The position numbers and the translations under genes were made by a program. A stretch of DNA of 64,000 nucleotides from Bradyrhizobium sp. Ai1a-2 (lineage in GTDB: Bacteria; Pseudomonadota; Alphaproteobacteria; Rhizobiales; Xanthobacteraceae), in assembly GCF_000426245.1 (NCBI RefSeq), contig NZ_AUEZ01000007.1, positions 1 through 64,000 of the forward strand, given 5' to 3'. Below, piece after piece: positions 26,501 to 35,082 of this stretch (within the stretch, counting starts at the first letter, position 1; each line of letters opens with the position of its first letter). The notes beneath the pieces were generated by a model, which searched no databases, was not told the origin of the DNA, and saw only the letters and a program-made list of their open reading frames with translations.

Positions 26501-27421
26501 CTCACGGCGTCCGCCGGGAACAACGGCGTCTACACCTACGGCACCGGCAATCTGTTCCCGACCAGCACCTTCAATGCCACCAATTACTGGGTCGACGTGC
26601 TGTTCAGCCCCGCGAGCGGCGGCACCAATCAGGCACCGGTCGCGGCAAACGATTCCGGCTTCAGCGCCACTCAGAACTCCGCGCTCTCAATCCCGGCGTC
26701 GGCGTTGCTCGCCAACGATACCGATCCGAATGGCGATGCCCTGACGATCACGGGCGTCAGCAACGGCACCAACGGCACCGCAAGCTTCAACGCCCAGACC
26801 AACACCGTCACTTTCACACCCAGTTCCGGCTATACGGGACCGGCGTCGTTCAGTTACGCCATCTCCGACGGCCGGGGCGGGACGGCGAGCGCATCCGCCT
26901 CGCTGACCGTCAACGCAGCATCCGCGAGCGTCATAAGTCTGTTCAGCTCCAATCCGACACCGAGCACGGTGTCAGTCAATGATCCGAGCTCGGTAGAGCT
27001 CGGGTTCAGATTCCAGTCCTCCAGCGCCGGCGACATCACCGGGCTGCGCTTCTACAAGGGCCCGACGAACACCGGCACCCATACCGCGAATCTCTGGAGC
27101 AGCACCGGCACGCTGCTTGCCACCGCCACCTTCACCAACGAGACAGCCAGCGGCTGGCAGCAAGTCAACTTCGCCACCCCGGTCACGATCACTGCGGGAG
27201 CGACGTATACTGCGTCCTACCACACCTCAGGAAACTACTCCGCCGATCCCAACCTGTTCGCCTCGGCGGTCAGCAACGGGCCATTGACCGCACCCTCATC
27301 GGCTTCGATCGGAGGCAACGGCGTGTATGCGTATGGATCAAGCAGCCTGTTCCCGACCAACACCTACAATGCGACGAGTTACGGCGTCGATGTGCTGTTC
27401 CGTCCGCAACTTGCGGCATGA
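20507..27421 (+). CDS. Giant multidomain repeat protein: DMFase-like domain, DUF4082 and cadherin-like repeats
   Basis: A 2304-residue, probably exported protein. Residues 1-250 are low complexity. About 254-755 resemble the large N,N-dimethylformamidase beta-subunit domain (NPIVLENQKQGNPESEWG, YRLGYYGGMGARKV, DVGHDEYWSGQQR). An Ig-like domain follows (about 760-855). Then come DUF4082 and cadherin/Big_9-like domains in the order DUF4082, Big, DUF4082, six Big, DUF4082, Big, DUF4082. Each Big domain has VANNDSGYTTTQNTA, LLANDTDPNGDPL and YAISDGRGGTASA. No classical signal peptide or C-terminal barrel is seen, so a type I-like route is possible. Start MRSLYERSGLG follows GAGAGGACATC; a TTG at 20402 was rejected. 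Confidence 0.85.
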   Translation: MRSLYERSGLGRIALGLHTWPRTLLRRNLQATDTDAENEPLSLLAARNSWEAPRLGAAASAPTEPADAGFAGGTADVRTPTSAVVEPAMTNPVVILGHVPSANSTPHIIGSSTSPAVAQICGCGYFIAPTRLLDQRAANAAPAQLSSQLHGSHVSGGADFVLTGHAGMMGASVSADMSLANVAPLANWNALSGGGPIRDWGVLPGGGETGSGTGKTEIGILSGSVTSATPAPAARQAATTASPNLLAAAAASTNPIVLENQKQGNPESEWGIDGAGSSNIEGFATDISINRGNRIDFKINTNSSNYRIDIYRLGYYGGMGARKVATIQHTGVQNQPAPLRDASTGLVDAGNWAVSASWDVPADAASGVYIAKLVRQDGTSGENHIPFIVRDDSSTSDVVFQTSDTTWQAYNGWGGANFYGGNGPATGQGAGRAYAVSYNRPIATRGNVGTFAGPQDYLFGAEYAAIYWLEQNGYDVSYMSGVDADRYGSLLLNHNLYLDVGHDEYWSGQQRANVQAARDAGVNLAFWSGNEMYWRTRWGNSISSGATPYRTLISYKETWSPGASIDPSNEWTGTFRDPRLSPPAIGGGIPENALIGQMFQVDDVGQGNLQAIKIPYDDANLRFWRNTSVANLQPGQTATLTKNYLGYEWDEAVDNGFDPAGLVRLSSTTVPVSTYLLDYGNTTGSGTSTHNLTLYRAASGALVFGAGTVYWAWGLSDNHDLAATPTDPRVQQAMINLLADMGIQPGTLQPGMIATTASADTTRPTSTINALASLVAGNVVTISGTAADLGGGVVAGVEVSTDGGASWHPAIGDETWTYTWSPQVAGTYTILSRAVDDSINLEAPSAGRSVTVTAPNYITLFPGSATPDTVNTTDASAAELGVRFQTAIAGTMSGVRFYKSSQDTGTHTGSLWTSTGTLLATATFTNETATGWQSVVFSSPVTLTPGATYVASYHTNVGHYSSSANYFTGNVTSGPLTAPGSGNGVYTYSSNRAFPTSTFSATNFWVDVMFNPSTANIAPVAVNDAGPTATRDLAMTIAASSLTANDSDPNGDSLVVTAVSGATNGTVVLNTQSNPQNNTITFTPNAGYTGPASFAYTISDGRGGTASATVNFTVALPGAAPVSLFSASSTPAQTNLNDGSQLQLGMKFTSSVAGQITALRFYRSPGDTGINTLDLWTSTGTRLSTATFSSTSASGWQTVTLPSAVSITANTTYIASYHTTGAYVATNSYFTAAVTNGPLTAPSTTTAGGNGVYAYGGTSTSGIFPTNTYNAANYWVDVVFTPSSGAGNQPPVANNDSGYTTTQNTAVTIAASALLANDTDPNGDPLTITGASGAVNGTVSFNAQTNVVTFTPTTGYTGAASFTYAISDGRGGTASATANLTVNPPANQPPVANNDSGYTTTQNTALTVAASALLANDTDPNGDPLTITGASGAVNGTVSFNAQTNVVTFTPTTGYTGAASFNYAISDGRGGTASATANLTVSPAANQPPVANNDSGYSTTQNTALTIAASALLANDTDPNGDPLTITGASGAVNGTVSFNAQTNVVTFTPTTGYTGAASFTYAISDGRGGTASATANLTVSPAANQPPVANNDSGYSTTQNTALTIAASALLANDTDPNGDPLTITGASGAVNGTVSFNAQTNVVTFTPTTGYTGAASFTYAISDGRGGTASATANLTVNPAANQPPVANNDSGYTTTQNTALTIAASALLANDTDPNGDPLTITGASGAVNGTVSFNAQTNVVTFTPTAGYTGAASFSYAISDGRGGTASATANLTVNPAANQPPVANNDSGYSTTQNTAVTIAASALLANDTDPNGDPLTITGASGAVNGTVSFNAQTNVVTFTPTTGYTGAASFIYAISDGRGGTASATANLTVTTATVSLFSTSNTPANVSNSDTSQVNLGVRFTSSVAGTVTGIRYYKGANDTGTHTGSLWSSTGTLLTTATFTNETTSGWQTVTFNSPVSITAGTTYVASFHSNGRYATTANYFTTARVNGPLTASAGNNGVYTYGTGNLFPTSTFNATNYWVDVLFSPASGGTNQAPVAANDSGFSATQNSALSIPASALLANDTDPNGDALTITGVSNGTNGTASFNAQTNTVTFTPSSGYTGPASFSYAISDGRGGTASASASLTVNAASASVISLFSSNPTPSTVSVNDPSSVELGFRFQSSSAGDITGLRFYKGPTNTGTHTANLWSSTGTLLATATFTNETASGWQQVNFATPVTITAGATYTASYHTSGNYSADPNLFASAVSNGPLTAPSSASIGGNGVYAYGSSSLFPTNTYNATSYGVDVLFRPQLAA
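24368..26149 (+). repeat. Six 297-bp tandem repeats encoding cadherin-like domains
   Basis: The string AACCAGCCGCCGGTTGC recurs at 24368, 24665, 24962, 25259, 25556 and 25853, an exact 297-bp (99-residue) period. The copies differ at few, mostly third-position, bases. More diverged copies of the same domain lie at about 23560-23850 and 26625-26925. Confidence 0.95.
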
Positions 27422-27530
27422 CAATCGGACCTGCCGGCGTCAGGGACCGGCCGATCGTGCGGGCAGCTGACATTGCGGGGAAACCCAGTTGCCGGAAGCC
27501 TTGCAGGCAAGCCTCGCAGGCGGTCGCGCG

Positions 27531-27836
27531 CTATTCTTCCGGCTCGGTCGTAAACAACAGCGGATAGCCCTTGGCGCGGCCGGCATCGGTGGCGCGTGTC
27601 GCCTTTGTCTCGGCGACGTCCTTGGTGAAGACCGCAACCACGCAGACGCCGCGCTGGTGTGCGGTGAGCATCACCTTGAAGGCCTGGTCCTCGGTCATGC
27701 GGAATTCCGCCTTCAGCACCATGACGACGAATTCGCGCGGCGTGTAGTCGTCGTTGATCAGGATGACCTTGTGCAGGCGCGGCCGTTCTACCTTGGTCTT
27801 GACCTTGGTTTTCGGGGTGGTGACGGTGTCGCTCAT
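27531..27836 (-). CDS. clpS: ClpS, adaptor for the ClpAP protease
   Basis: This 101-residue protein has a flexible Lys/Thr-rich N-terminal tail, then the ClpS fold: RPRLHKVILINDDYTPREFVV (about residues 18-38), MTEDQAFKVMLTAHQRGVCVV. It binds N-degron substrates and delivers them to ClpA. The LINDDYTP segment contains the Asn/Asp residues that contact the N-terminal residue of the substrate. No clpA follows; the next gene in its direction is the convergent giant repeat-protein gene. Confidence 0.95.
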   Translation of the reverse strand: MSDTVTTPKTKVKTKVERPRLHKVILINDDYTPREFVVMVLKAEFRMTEDQAFKVMLTAHQRGVCVVAVFTKDVAETKATRATDAGRAKGYPLLFTTEPEE

Positions 27837-28097
27837 GGCGCGGCACTTCCTGCTGCTCTGCGAACATAGTATCGCCTTCCCGGCGATCCCGGAACCGGCG
27901 GTTTTTGCACGGGCTCATTGCAGCAGCGGGACGATCGCGGGCAAACGACAAAACCCCGCCAAAATCGAGGCAAGCGCAAGGCCAAGCTTTAGATTTAGAC
28001 CGACGACTAACCTGAATGTGAAGGACAAACGATGTTCGCCCTTTGCGTGACGCAGTTTGCGTGTCACCATTGTTAACATTCGACGGGAGGGCAGCTG

Positions 28098-28949
28098 ATG
28101 CGCTGGTATGTCTCGATCGGGGTTGTGCTTGTCGCAGGCTGGCTTGTCGGCGGCGATGGGGCCGGCATTGCCGCGCCCGGGCCGGGCAACCAGGGCACCC
28201 GCCAGGTGGTGGAGAAGGACGCGAACCCCACCGTCGATGTCGAACTGATACTTGCCGTCGACGTCTCCTATTCCATGGACATGGACGAACTCGCGATCCA
28301 GCGCGAGGGCTACGCGCAGGCGATCATATCGAAGGAATTCCTGCAGGCACTGAAGGCCGGTCCGAACGGCAAGATCGCCGTGACCTATTTCGAATGGGCC
28401 GCTTCCTCCGACCAGAAGATCATCATTCCCTGGCGGCTGATCGACGGTCCGGAAACCGCCGATGCCGTTGCCGCCGAGATCATGAAGACGCCGATCCGCC
28501 GGGCGTCGCGGACCTCGATCTCGGGTGCGATCAATTTCGCCGTGCCGCTGTTCGACGAAGATCCCTATCGCGGCCTCAGGCGCGTCATCGACATTTCAGG
28601 CGACGGCCCCAACAACAACGGCGCGCCGGTCGCGACCGCGCGCGACGCGGCGCTGGAGAAGGGCATCGTCATCAACGGCCTGCCGATCATGGTGAAGGAG
28701 CCGTCCTATTCCACCATGGATATCGACAACCTCGATCAATATTACGAGGACTGCGTGATCGGCGGTCCCGGCTCCTTCGTGGTGACGATCAAGGAGCGCG
28801 AGAAATTCAAGGAAGCGATCCGCACCAAGCTCCTGATGGAAGTCGCCGGCCGCACCCCGGAACGAAACGTCGTGCCGGTGGCCGAAAAGGAGCCGCGCGT
28901 CAGCTGCATGATCGGAGAAAAGATCTGGCAGGACAGGTGGGGAAGATAG
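28098..28949 (+). CDS. DUF1194 (VWA-like) exported protein
   Basis: A 283-residue protein with an N-terminal signal peptide (MRWYVSIGVVLVAGWLVGGDGAGIA). The von Willebrand A-like domain includes a MIDAS-type motif in VDVELILAVDVSYSMDMDE (D-x-S-x-S, about residues 54-58), and later VIDISGDGPNNNG. The family is DUF1194, common in Alphaproteobacteria; the function is unknown, possibly metal-dependent ligand binding in the periplasm. GGGAGGG lies upstream of the ATG. Confidence 0.85.
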   Translation: MRWYVSIGVVLVAGWLVGGDGAGIAAPGPGNQGTRQVVEKDANPTVDVELILAVDVSYSMDMDELAIQREGYAQAIISKEFLQALKAGPNGKIAVTYFEWAASSDQKIIIPWRLIDGPETADAVAAEIMKTPIRRASRTSISGAINFAVPLFDEDPYRGLRRVIDISGDGPNNNGAPVATARDAALEKGIVINGLPIMVKEPSYSTMDIDNLDQYYEDCVIGGPGSFVVTIKEREKFKEAIRTKLLMEVAGRTPERNVVPVAEKEPRVSCMIGEKIWQDRWGR

Positions 28950-28959
28950 GTTTTCTTCC

Positions 28960-29040
28960 GTAGGGTGGGCAAAGCGCAGCGTGCCCACCATCGCGAGCAC
29001 AACATGAAATGGTGGGCACGCTGCGCTTTGCCCACCCTAC
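28960..29040. repeat. Perfect 32-bp inverted repeat between convergent genes
   Basis: The arm 28960-28991 (starting GTAGGGTGGGCAAAGCG) is perfectly complementary to 29009-29040 (ending GCCCACCCTAC), with a 17-base loop. It lies between the ends of the DUF1194 and nitroreductase genes and can act as a hairpin for both transcripts. I recall the GTAGGGTGGGCAAAG class as frequent in Bradyrhizobium. Confidence 0.85.
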
Positions 29041-29043
29041 GTT

Positions 29044-30138
29044 CTACGACATCTCGCGCGTCACCTGCTCCGGTGCCCGGCGCAGCGAGTTCGGCAGAGC
29101 GGGGCCCGTGCCGAAGCGCATGATGATGTCCGGGCGCCGCTCGCCAAGCCCCATGACCGCGGCGAATTGGGAGCGGACCGCGGGCACCTCGACCGGTTGA
29201 TTGACGAACGCATATTTCAGTCCGAGCGCGGTCGCCTGCAGTCCGAAACGCTGGCAGGCGCGGCCGACAGCAATCCAGTGGGCCTTGTCGCTGGCATCAG
29301 CCGCCAGGACGACAACGCCGGCCGAGCTCTCGATCTGCTCGCGGTACTTCTTGTTCTCTCCCTCTTCGGTGAAGAAGAAGCCGAGAAGCGGCCGGGCAAT
29401 CCAGGCGGGCATCGCGGGATTTCCGGAGCAGCGCGAGAACAGTCCGTCCATCCTCGCCATGGCGTCGGCTTCGCTGAAGCGCAGCCAGCGTAACAGCTCC
29501 TCCATGAACGCCTTGTCGCGCATCTGTGCCGAGTTGCCTTGAACGACGTAGTCGGCGACGTCTGAGATCCCGGCCCGATCGCTTATCATGATGGTCGAGA
29601 CGCCGGGCTCGCGGCATGCGCCCTCCAGCAAGCGCAGCGTCTCGGGTGAAACCGGCTTGCCGTCATAGATCGTGCGGGTACTCTGCCGAGCCGTGATCGC
29701 TTCGGCGAGCGGCGAGCTGGAGGAGGGGGATGTTTCCAGATCGATCACGATCTCGTCGCCCTCGACGATTGCATTCGCCTTGAGCCCGAGCATCGAGGCT
29801 GCCAGCACGAGATTTTCCGCGGCGCATCCCAGGCTGACGAACAGGTGGTGGTCATCCGGATCGACCGCGGGACATCTGCGCGTGAAGTCCGGCGCGATGA
29901 CGATTCTGTTGGCACTCGCAGTGAAGGTCCAGGGCTGGGTGTTGTGGCTGTTGGCTGCCAGGCTCGCAAAGCGCACGAGTTCACGGTTTCTTGGCGTCGA
30001 CCGCAACGGCGCTCTGACGATGCTGGCGGCCTCCTCATACGTCATCGCTGCTGCTCCTGCCTGTGACGATGGGCCTATGATCGCCGTCGCGCCAAGCCCA
30101 AGCGCGGTTTCGAACATCTGTCGTCTGTCTGACAGCAT
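29044..30138 (-). CDS. Acg-like nitroreductase-family flavoprotein with Tat-like signal
   Basis: This 364-residue protein starts MLSDRRQMFETALGLGATAIIG, a twin-arginine-type leader, with GGAAG upstream. The body resembles the Acg-type nitroreductase-like FMN proteins. It has LVRFASLAANSHNTQPWTF near the start, an Arg/Ser pair in ITARQSTRTIYDGKPVS, and a C-terminal half with AHWIAVGRACQRFGLQATALGL. In this family the second domain often covers the FMN pocket and may store rather than use flavin. Export of an FMN protein would explain the Tat leader. Confidence 0.75.
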   Translation of the reverse strand: MLSDRRQMFETALGLGATAIIGPSSQAGAAAMTYEEAASIVRAPLRSTPRNRELVRFASLAANSHNTQPWTFTASANRIVIAPDFTRRCPAVDPDDHHLFVSLGCAAENLVLAASMLGLKANAIVEGDEIVIDLETSPSSSSPLAEAITARQSTRTIYDGKPVSPETLRLLEGACREPGVSTIMISDRAGISDVADYVVQGNSAQMRDKAFMEELLRWLRFSEADAMARMDGLFSRCSGNPAMPAWIARPLLGFFFTEEGENKKYREQIESSAGVVVLAADASDKAHWIAVGRACQRFGLQATALGLKYAFVNQPVEVPAVRSQFAAVMGLGERRPDIIMRFGTGPALPNSLRRAPEQVTREMS

Positions 30139-30222
30139 CGACCCGCTTCCAACCAATTTCGCACGTAAGCAGTTAGCCCCACTGGGAGCTGGGGCCGTTG
30201 ACCGAGGTCAAGAGCTTGCCGC

Positions 30223-31461
30223 CTATTTCCTGAACTTGGCCACCAGTTCGACATGCGGTGTGTGGCGGAACTGGTCGACAGGTGTGACGCCTTCGATCCT
30301 GTAGCCGCCGTCGATCAGGATCTTGGCGTCGCGGGCGAAAGTCGCGGCGTTGCATGACACCGCGATCACGGTGGGCACTTTGCTCGCGGCAAGTTGTGTG
30401 GCCTGCGCCTGAGCGCCCTGGCGCGGCGGATCGAACACGACCGCATCAAAGTCGCGCAATTCCTGCGGCATCAGCGGGCGGCGGAACAGGTCGCGCGGCT
30501 CAGCCTTGACCGGCTTCAAACCCGCCGTCGAGGTCGCGGCCTTCTGCAGGCTCGCAACCGCGCCGGCGTCGCTGTCGAAGGCGGTGACCCGCGATTTCGC
30601 CGCCAGGCGCGGGGCGAACGGGCCGACACCGCAGAACAGATCGGCGATGTGCTTGGCGCGCTGGCAGTGATCGCTGACGAGTCGTGCCAAGGTCTCCTCG
30701 CCGGCGACGGTCGCCTGCAGGAACGAGCCCGGTGGCAGGATCACCTGGGCCGTTCCGATCGTCACCGCAGGAGGCGCGCGCATCAGCACCAACTCGCCAT
30801 GCCGCGTCAGCCGCGCCAGGCGATGCTGTTCGGCAATGCGCGACAGCGCCGCGATCATGGTCGAGGGAAGGGCGCCCGATCCGCGGACGTCGACGTCGAG
30901 GCCGTTGAGGGTCGAGGTCACCTGGATGTCGAGCGGCTTGCCGATTGAAATCAACGGCTCGGCGATCGCCCAGGCAGCGTCGAGCGCACCGCTCAGGCCG
31001 GGATCGAGGATCGGACAGCGATCGACGGGAATGATGTCGTGCGAGCTTGCCGCGGCGAAGCCGACCTTGAGCACTTCATGCGTGCCCATTCGCGCGTGAA
31101 GCGTGATGCGGCGGCGCCCGAGGCCGTGGGCGTCGATCAGCGGGGCGACCTCGGCCGCAACCTTGGCCTGCGCCAGCGCCTCAACGACGAGGTCGCGCTT
31201 CCAGGCCTGGTAGCTTTCGTTGTCCCAATGCTGGATCGCGCAGCCGCCGCAAAGCCCGAAATGCGGGCAGAACGGCGCAATGCGCTCGGGACTGGCGTGC
31301 TCGACCTGCAGCAGCCGCCGCCGATCAGGATGGCCGGGAACGGCAGCTACCTCGACCGTCTCGCCGGCGAGCGCGTAAGGAACGTAGATCGCCTGGCCGT
31401 CCTGAAACGCGACGCCGTCGCCGCGATGGCCGACATGATCGATCGCCAGCCGTTCAGCCAC
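30223..31461 (-). CDS. RNA m5U methyltransferase (RlmD/TrmA family)
   Basis: The 412-residue product has a TRAM-like N-terminal part ([19 protein letters not shown]), a [4Fe-4S] cluster motif ([10 protein letters not shown], plus DRCP later), the SAM-binding motif [10 protein letters not shown], and the catalytic Cys in [14 protein letters not shown]. It methylates a uridine in rRNA or tRNA; which one cannot be told. The GTG start at 31461 overlaps the end of the tlyA-like gene by 8 bases, so the two are probably co-translated. An upstream in-frame ATG (31554) would overlap by 100 bases. Confidence 0.85.
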   Translation of the reverse strand: MAERLAIDHVGHRGDGVAFQDGQAIYVPYALAGETVEVAAVPGHPDRRRLLQVEHASPERIAPFCPHFGLCGGCAIQHWDNESYQAWKRDLVVEALAQAKVAAEVAPLIDAHGLGRRRITLHARMGTHEVLKVGFAAASSHDIIPVDRCPILDPGLSGALDAAWAIAEPLISIGKPLDIQVTSTLNGLDVDVRGSGALPSTMIAALSRIAEQHRLARLTRHGELVLMRAPPAVTIGTAQVILPPGSFLQATVAGEETLARLVSDHCQRAKHIADLFCGVGPFAPRLAAKSRVTAFDSDAGAVASLQKAATSTAGLKPVKAEPRDLFRRPLMPQELRDFDAVVFDPPRQGAQAQATQLAASKVPTVIAVSCNAATFARDAKILIDGGYRIEGVTPVDQFRHTPHVELVAKFRK

Positions 31462-32206
31462 GGCGCGCGCCGAGGAAGAATTCGATGTTGCCGTCGCCGC
31501 CCGTGATCGGGGACGGAAAGACCTGGATGTCGGTGCAGCCCTGCGTTGCCGCAAAGGCCGCGATATCGTCGCAGATTTCCTGATGCACCATGGCGTTGCG
31601 GATGATGCCGCGGCGCGAATGCTTTCGCTGCGCCTCGAATTGCGGCTTGATCAGCGCAAGCAGGTGCATCGGCGCCGCGGCGAGCGACAGCGCTACCGGC
31701 AAGACCAGCTTCAGCGAGATGAAGCTGACGTCGATGACGACGACATCCGGGCGCGCCGGAAGGCGCTTGCCCTCGAAGGAGCGGATATCCGTCTCTTCCA
31801 TCGACACCACCCTGGGATGGCCGCGCAGCGACGGATGCAATTGGCCGTGCCCGACATCGATGGCAAACACCAGGCTCGCGCCGTTGGCGAGCAGCACCTC
31901 GGTGAAGCCGCCGGTCGAGGCGCCGACATCGAGGCAGACATGACCTTCGATGTCTACAGGGTATTGTTCCAGCGCGCCGGCGAGCTTGACGCCGCCGCGC
32001 GAGACATAGGGATGCGCAGGCTCTGCCGACAGCGTCGCGTCGGGCGCAAGCGTATCGGAGGGTTTCGCCACCTGCTTGCCATCGGCCGTCACGAGCCCGG
32101 CTTCGATCGCGGCGCGCGCCCGCGCCCGGCTCTCGAACAGGCCGCGCTCGACCAGCAGCACATCCGCGCGCTTGCGCGAAGCCTGCTCGCTTTCACTCTT
32201 CTTCAT
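31454..32206 (-). CDS. TlyA-family rRNA 2'-O-methyltransferase
   Basis: This 250-residue protein has an N-terminal S4 RNA-binding domain ([20 protein letters not shown]) and an FtsJ-like methyltransferase domain: SAM motif [19 protein letters not shown] (about residues 81-99), [17 protein letters not shown], and the catalytic Lys-Asp-Lys-Glu pattern. TlyA homologues modify 2'-hydroxyls in 16S and 23S rRNA; some were described as haemolysins. The ATG at 32206 is five bases past the stop of the deoxyribosyltransferase gene. A TTG three codons earlier is possible. Confidence 0.9.
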   Translation of the reverse strand: MKKSESEQASRKRADVLLVERGLFESRARARAAIEAGLVTADGKQVAKPSDTLAPDATLSAEPAHPYVSRGGVKLAGALEQYPVDIEGHVCLDVGASTGGFTEVLLANGASLVFAIDVGHGQLHPSLRGHPRVVSMEETDIRSFEGKRLPARPDVVVIDVSFISLKLVLPVALSLAAAPMHLLALIKPQFEAQRKHSRRGIIRNAMVHQEICDDIAAFAATQGCTDIQVFPSPITGGDGNIEFFLGARRG

Positions 32207-32211
32207 CGCCT

Positions 32212-32772
32212 TCAACCCGTCCTTCGCCCGTGATCCACCGCAAGGCGGACGCAGGCCTCGAAGCAGGTGAGGTCGTGCCAGATATCCGCAAGTGCCGTCC
32301 TCGGCGTCACGAGCGCGCAGCCGTGCAGGTCGAGGGCGTGCATCATCATCAGATTGTCGGGCAAGCCAAACTCTTCCACAGTGAGGCCGTGGCCATCGGC
32401 CAGGCGACCATCGGGCGACGTCGTCACTTCATATAGGCGCGCCACGCGAGTTGCATATGACGCGGGGTCGTTGGAGTAGCCGAAGCACAATTTGCCGCGC
32501 CCCGCCATGTAGCCGAGCTCATAGACCGTGCCTGCGTCGGCACTGGGGCCGCGAAACGGCGTCAAATTGGCGATGATGGCATCGGCTGCCTCCATCATCG
32601 CTTCGTTGCCCTTGAAGATGACGAGGGAAGCATCGGGCGCCGACAGATCGACCGCGTTGTCGAGCGGATAGAGCCCGTTCAGGCCGTAACGCGCGCAAAG
32701 CTCAGCCTTGCGCCGTCCGATTTCGATTGCGTCCGGCAGGAACACGTCGGGACCTGCCAGATAAATCTTCAT
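32212..32772 (-). CDS. Nucleoside 2-deoxyribosyltransferase
   Basis: A 186-residue member of the Ndt family, which exchanges bases on deoxyribonucleosides. It has the N-terminal MKIYLAGPDVFLPDA strand-loop, the Asp in EAADAIIANLTPFRGPSADAGT and the catalytic Glu in TVYELGYMAGRGK. It lies between dxs and the tlyA-like gene in one apparent operon (26 bases after dxs, five before tlyA). Confidence 0.9.
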   Translation of the reverse strand: MKIYLAGPDVFLPDAIEIGRRKAELCARYGLNGLYPLDNAVDLSAPDASLVIFKGNEAMMEAADAIIANLTPFRGPSADAGTVYELGYMAGRGKLCFGYSNDPASYATRVARLYEVTTSPDGRLADGHGLTVEEFGLPDNLMMMHALDLHGCALVTPRTALADIWHDLTCFEACVRLAVDHGRRTG

Positions 32773-32798
32773 CGCGGAATCCGCGGGAAGGCCCGTCG

Positions 32799-34724
32799 TC
32801 AGGCGAGCTTGACGGTCTCGGTCTTGAAATCCTTGCCGAGGGTCTCGAACACCTTGGCGACGATGCTCTTGGCGTCGAGGCCGGCGCGGGCATACATCGC
32901 CGCCGGCGTGTCGTGATCGAGGAACACGTCGGGCAGCACCATCGCACGCATGCGCAGGCCGCCGTCGAGCATGCCGTTCTCGGCGAGCAGCTGCATCACA
33001 TGCGAGCCGAATCCGCCGATGGAACCTTCCTCGATGGTGATCAGGATCTCGTGCTCGCGTGCGAGCTTCAGGATCATCTCTTCGTCGAGCGGCTTCATGA
33101 AGCGCGCATCCGCGATCGTGGCGGAGAGGCCGTGGGCGGCGAGCTCGTCGGCGGCCTTCTCGCATTCGGCGAGGCGGGTGCCGAAGGAGAGCAGGGCAAC
33201 CTTCTTGCCTTCGCGGATGATGCGGCCCTTGCCGACATCGAGGGGGATACCGACTTCGGGCATTTCGACGCCGCGGCCTTCGCCGCGCGGATAGCGCAGC
33301 GCGCTCGGGCGGTCGTTGATCGCTACCTGCGTTGCGACCATGTGCACAAGCTCGGCCTCGTCGGAGGCCGCCATGATGACGAAGTTCGGCAGGCAGCCCA
33401 GATAGACGTTGTCGAACGAGCCGGCATGGGTCGCGCCGTCGGCGCCGACCAGGCCGGCGCGGTCGATCGCGAAGCGCACCGGCAGGCTCTGGATCGCGAC
33501 GTCATGGACCACCTGGTCATAGCCGCGCTGCAGGAAGGTCGAGTAGATCGCGCAGAACGGCTTGTAGCCTTCGGCGGCGAGGCCGGCCGCGAAGGTCACG
33601 GCATGCTGCTCGGCGATGCCGACGTCGAACGTGCGGGTCGGGAACGCCTTGTTGAAGATGTCGATGCCGGTGCCGGACGGCATCGCGGCGGTGATGCCGA
33701 CGACCTTGTCGTCCCTCTGGGCTTCCTTGACGAGGCTCTGGCCGAACACGTTCTGGTAGGCCGGCGCATTCGGCTTGGCCTTGGCCTGGGTGCCGGTGGC
33801 GACGTCGAACTTGACAACGGCGTGGTACTTGTCGGCGGAGGCTTCCGCCGGCGGATAGCCCTTGCCCTTCTGGGTCACGACGTGGACCAGGATCGGGCCG
33901 GTGTCCATGTCGCGGACGTTCTTCAGGACCGGCAGCAGGTGGTCGAGGTTGTGGCCGTCGATCGGGCCGACGTAATAGAAGCCGAGTTCCTCGAACAGCG
34001 TACCGCCGTCCATCATGAAGCCGCGGGAATATTCCTCGACGCGGTTGGCGCGGTTGGCCAGCACCTTCGGCAGATGCTTGTTGATCTGCTTTGCGGCCTC
34101 GCGCAGCGAGCGGTAGGTCTTGCCGGAATAGAGCCGCGACAGATATGCGCTCATCGCACCGACCGGCGGGGCGATCGACATGTCGTTGTCGTTCAGGATC
34201 ACGATCAGGCGCGAGTTCATGGCGCCGGCATTGTTCATGGCCTCATAGGCCATGCCCGCCGACATCGCGCCGTCGCCGATCACGGCGATCACGTTGTTGG
34301 TGCCGCCGGCGAGATCGCGCGCCACGGCCATGCCGAGGCCAGCCGAGATCGAGGTCGAGGAATGGGCGGCGCCGAACGGATCGTAGTCGCTCTCGCTGCG
34401 CTTGGTGAAGCCGGACAGGCCGCCGCCGGTGCGGAGCGTGCGGATGCGGTCGCGCCGGCCGGTGAGGATCTTGTGCGGATAGGCCTGGTGGCCGACATCC
34501 CAGATCAGCCGGTCGCGCGGCGTGTCGAAGGTGTAGTGGATCGCGGTGGTCAGCTCGACCACGCCCAAACCCGCGCCAAAGTGACCCCCGGTCACGGAAA
34601 CCGCGTCGATGGTCTCCTGGCGGAGTTCGTCGGCAACCTGATGCAGCTGCTCGACCTTGAGCCGGCGCAGGTCGTCGGGCGTGCGGATAGTGTCGAGAAG
34701 CGGCGTCTTACTGTATGTGGTCAC
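32799..34724 (-). CDS. dxs: 1-deoxy-D-xylulose-5-phosphate synthase
   Basis: The 641-residue protein condenses pyruvate and glyceraldehyde 3-phosphate, the first step of the MEP isoprenoid pathway, and feeds thiamine and pyridoxal synthesis. It has the thiamine-diphosphate motif [18 protein letters not shown] with the following N, the substrate-binding [13 protein letters not shown], and in the transketolase pyrimidine domain [15 protein letters not shown]. The GTG start ([16 protein letters not shown]) matches the usual rhizobial start. The 156-base longer frame to 34880 is not supported. Confidence 0.95.
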   Translation of the reverse strand: MTTYSKTPLLDTIRTPDDLRRLKVEQLHQVADELRQETIDAVSVTGGHFGAGLGVVELTTAIHYTFDTPRDRLIWDVGHQAYPHKILTGRRDRIRTLRTGGGLSGFTKRSESDYDPFGAAHSSTSISAGLGMAVARDLAGGTNNVIAVIGDGAMSAGMAYEAMNNAGAMNSRLIVILNDNDMSIAPPVGAMSAYLSRLYSGKTYRSLREAAKQINKHLPKVLANRANRVEEYSRGFMMDGGTLFEELGFYYVGPIDGHNLDHLLPVLKNVRDMDTGPILVHVVTQKGKGYPPAEASADKYHAVVKFDVATGTQAKAKPNAPAYQNVFGQSLVKEAQRDDKVVGITAAMPSGTGIDIFNKAFPTRTFDVGIAEQHAVTFAAGLAAEGYKPFCAIYSTFLQRGYDQVVHDVAIQSLPVRFAIDRAGLVGADGATHAGSFDNVYLGCLPNFVIMAASDEAELVHMVATQVAINDRPSALRYPRGEGRGVEMPEVGIPLDVGKGRIIREGKKVALLSFGTRLAECEKAADELAAHGLSATIADARFMKPLDEEMILKLAREHEILITIEEGSIGGFGSHVMQLLAENGMLDGGLRMRAMVLPDVFLDHDTPAAMYARAGLDAKSIVAKVFETLGKDFKTETVKLA

Positions 34725-35082
34725 AGCGATATTCCAGTTCTTGGGGTCAGGGCCAGCGGCCCGACCGGCGATGGGGGCGCATCGATTGCGCCGTGAGAGT
34801 CCAGACACCGATTTGCCGCCTCGGCAGGCCGGTGCCTGATTTGAAAGCCTAGATGCACTCCGGATCGAACCACGTGACACGCGTCACGCTGGTAGCTTCA
34901 CCCGTCCCGGTCATTTCCGTCGGCCCTTTCGGAGGTATCTGCTGCTGCCAAATTTGCGGCAAGCTGCCCCCAAACAGCCATAGAACGGCAAGCTTTACAC
35001 CAAAGCCGACCGCAAAGCCAAGCTACCCACCCGCCGGGTTCCCGGGGGGTCCAAGCGGGGGGAACTGAAAAATCTAGGGTTT
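34725..35082. other. Intergenic region upstream of dxs
   Basis: These 358 bases contain no gene. A CGTGAC-ACGC-GTCACG palindrome lies at 34873-34888. The right end is GC-rich and follows the stop of the alpha/beta hydrolase gene. The dxs promoter should be here. Confidence 0.5.
34873..34888. promoter_or_regulatory. CGTGAC-N4-GTCACG palindrome upstream of dxs
   Basis: A 6-4-6 perfect palindrome about 150 bases upstream of the dxs start codon. It has the form of a dimeric regulator site; the regulator is unknown. Confidence 0.35.

Noticed and set aside
32727..34796. 689-codon open frame on the plus strand
   Set aside because: Antisense to dxs, with biased composition and no recognisable domain.
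34725..34880. Longer N-terminus for Dxs
   Set aside because: The added residues are not found in the family as I recall it; the GTG start gives the usual beginning.
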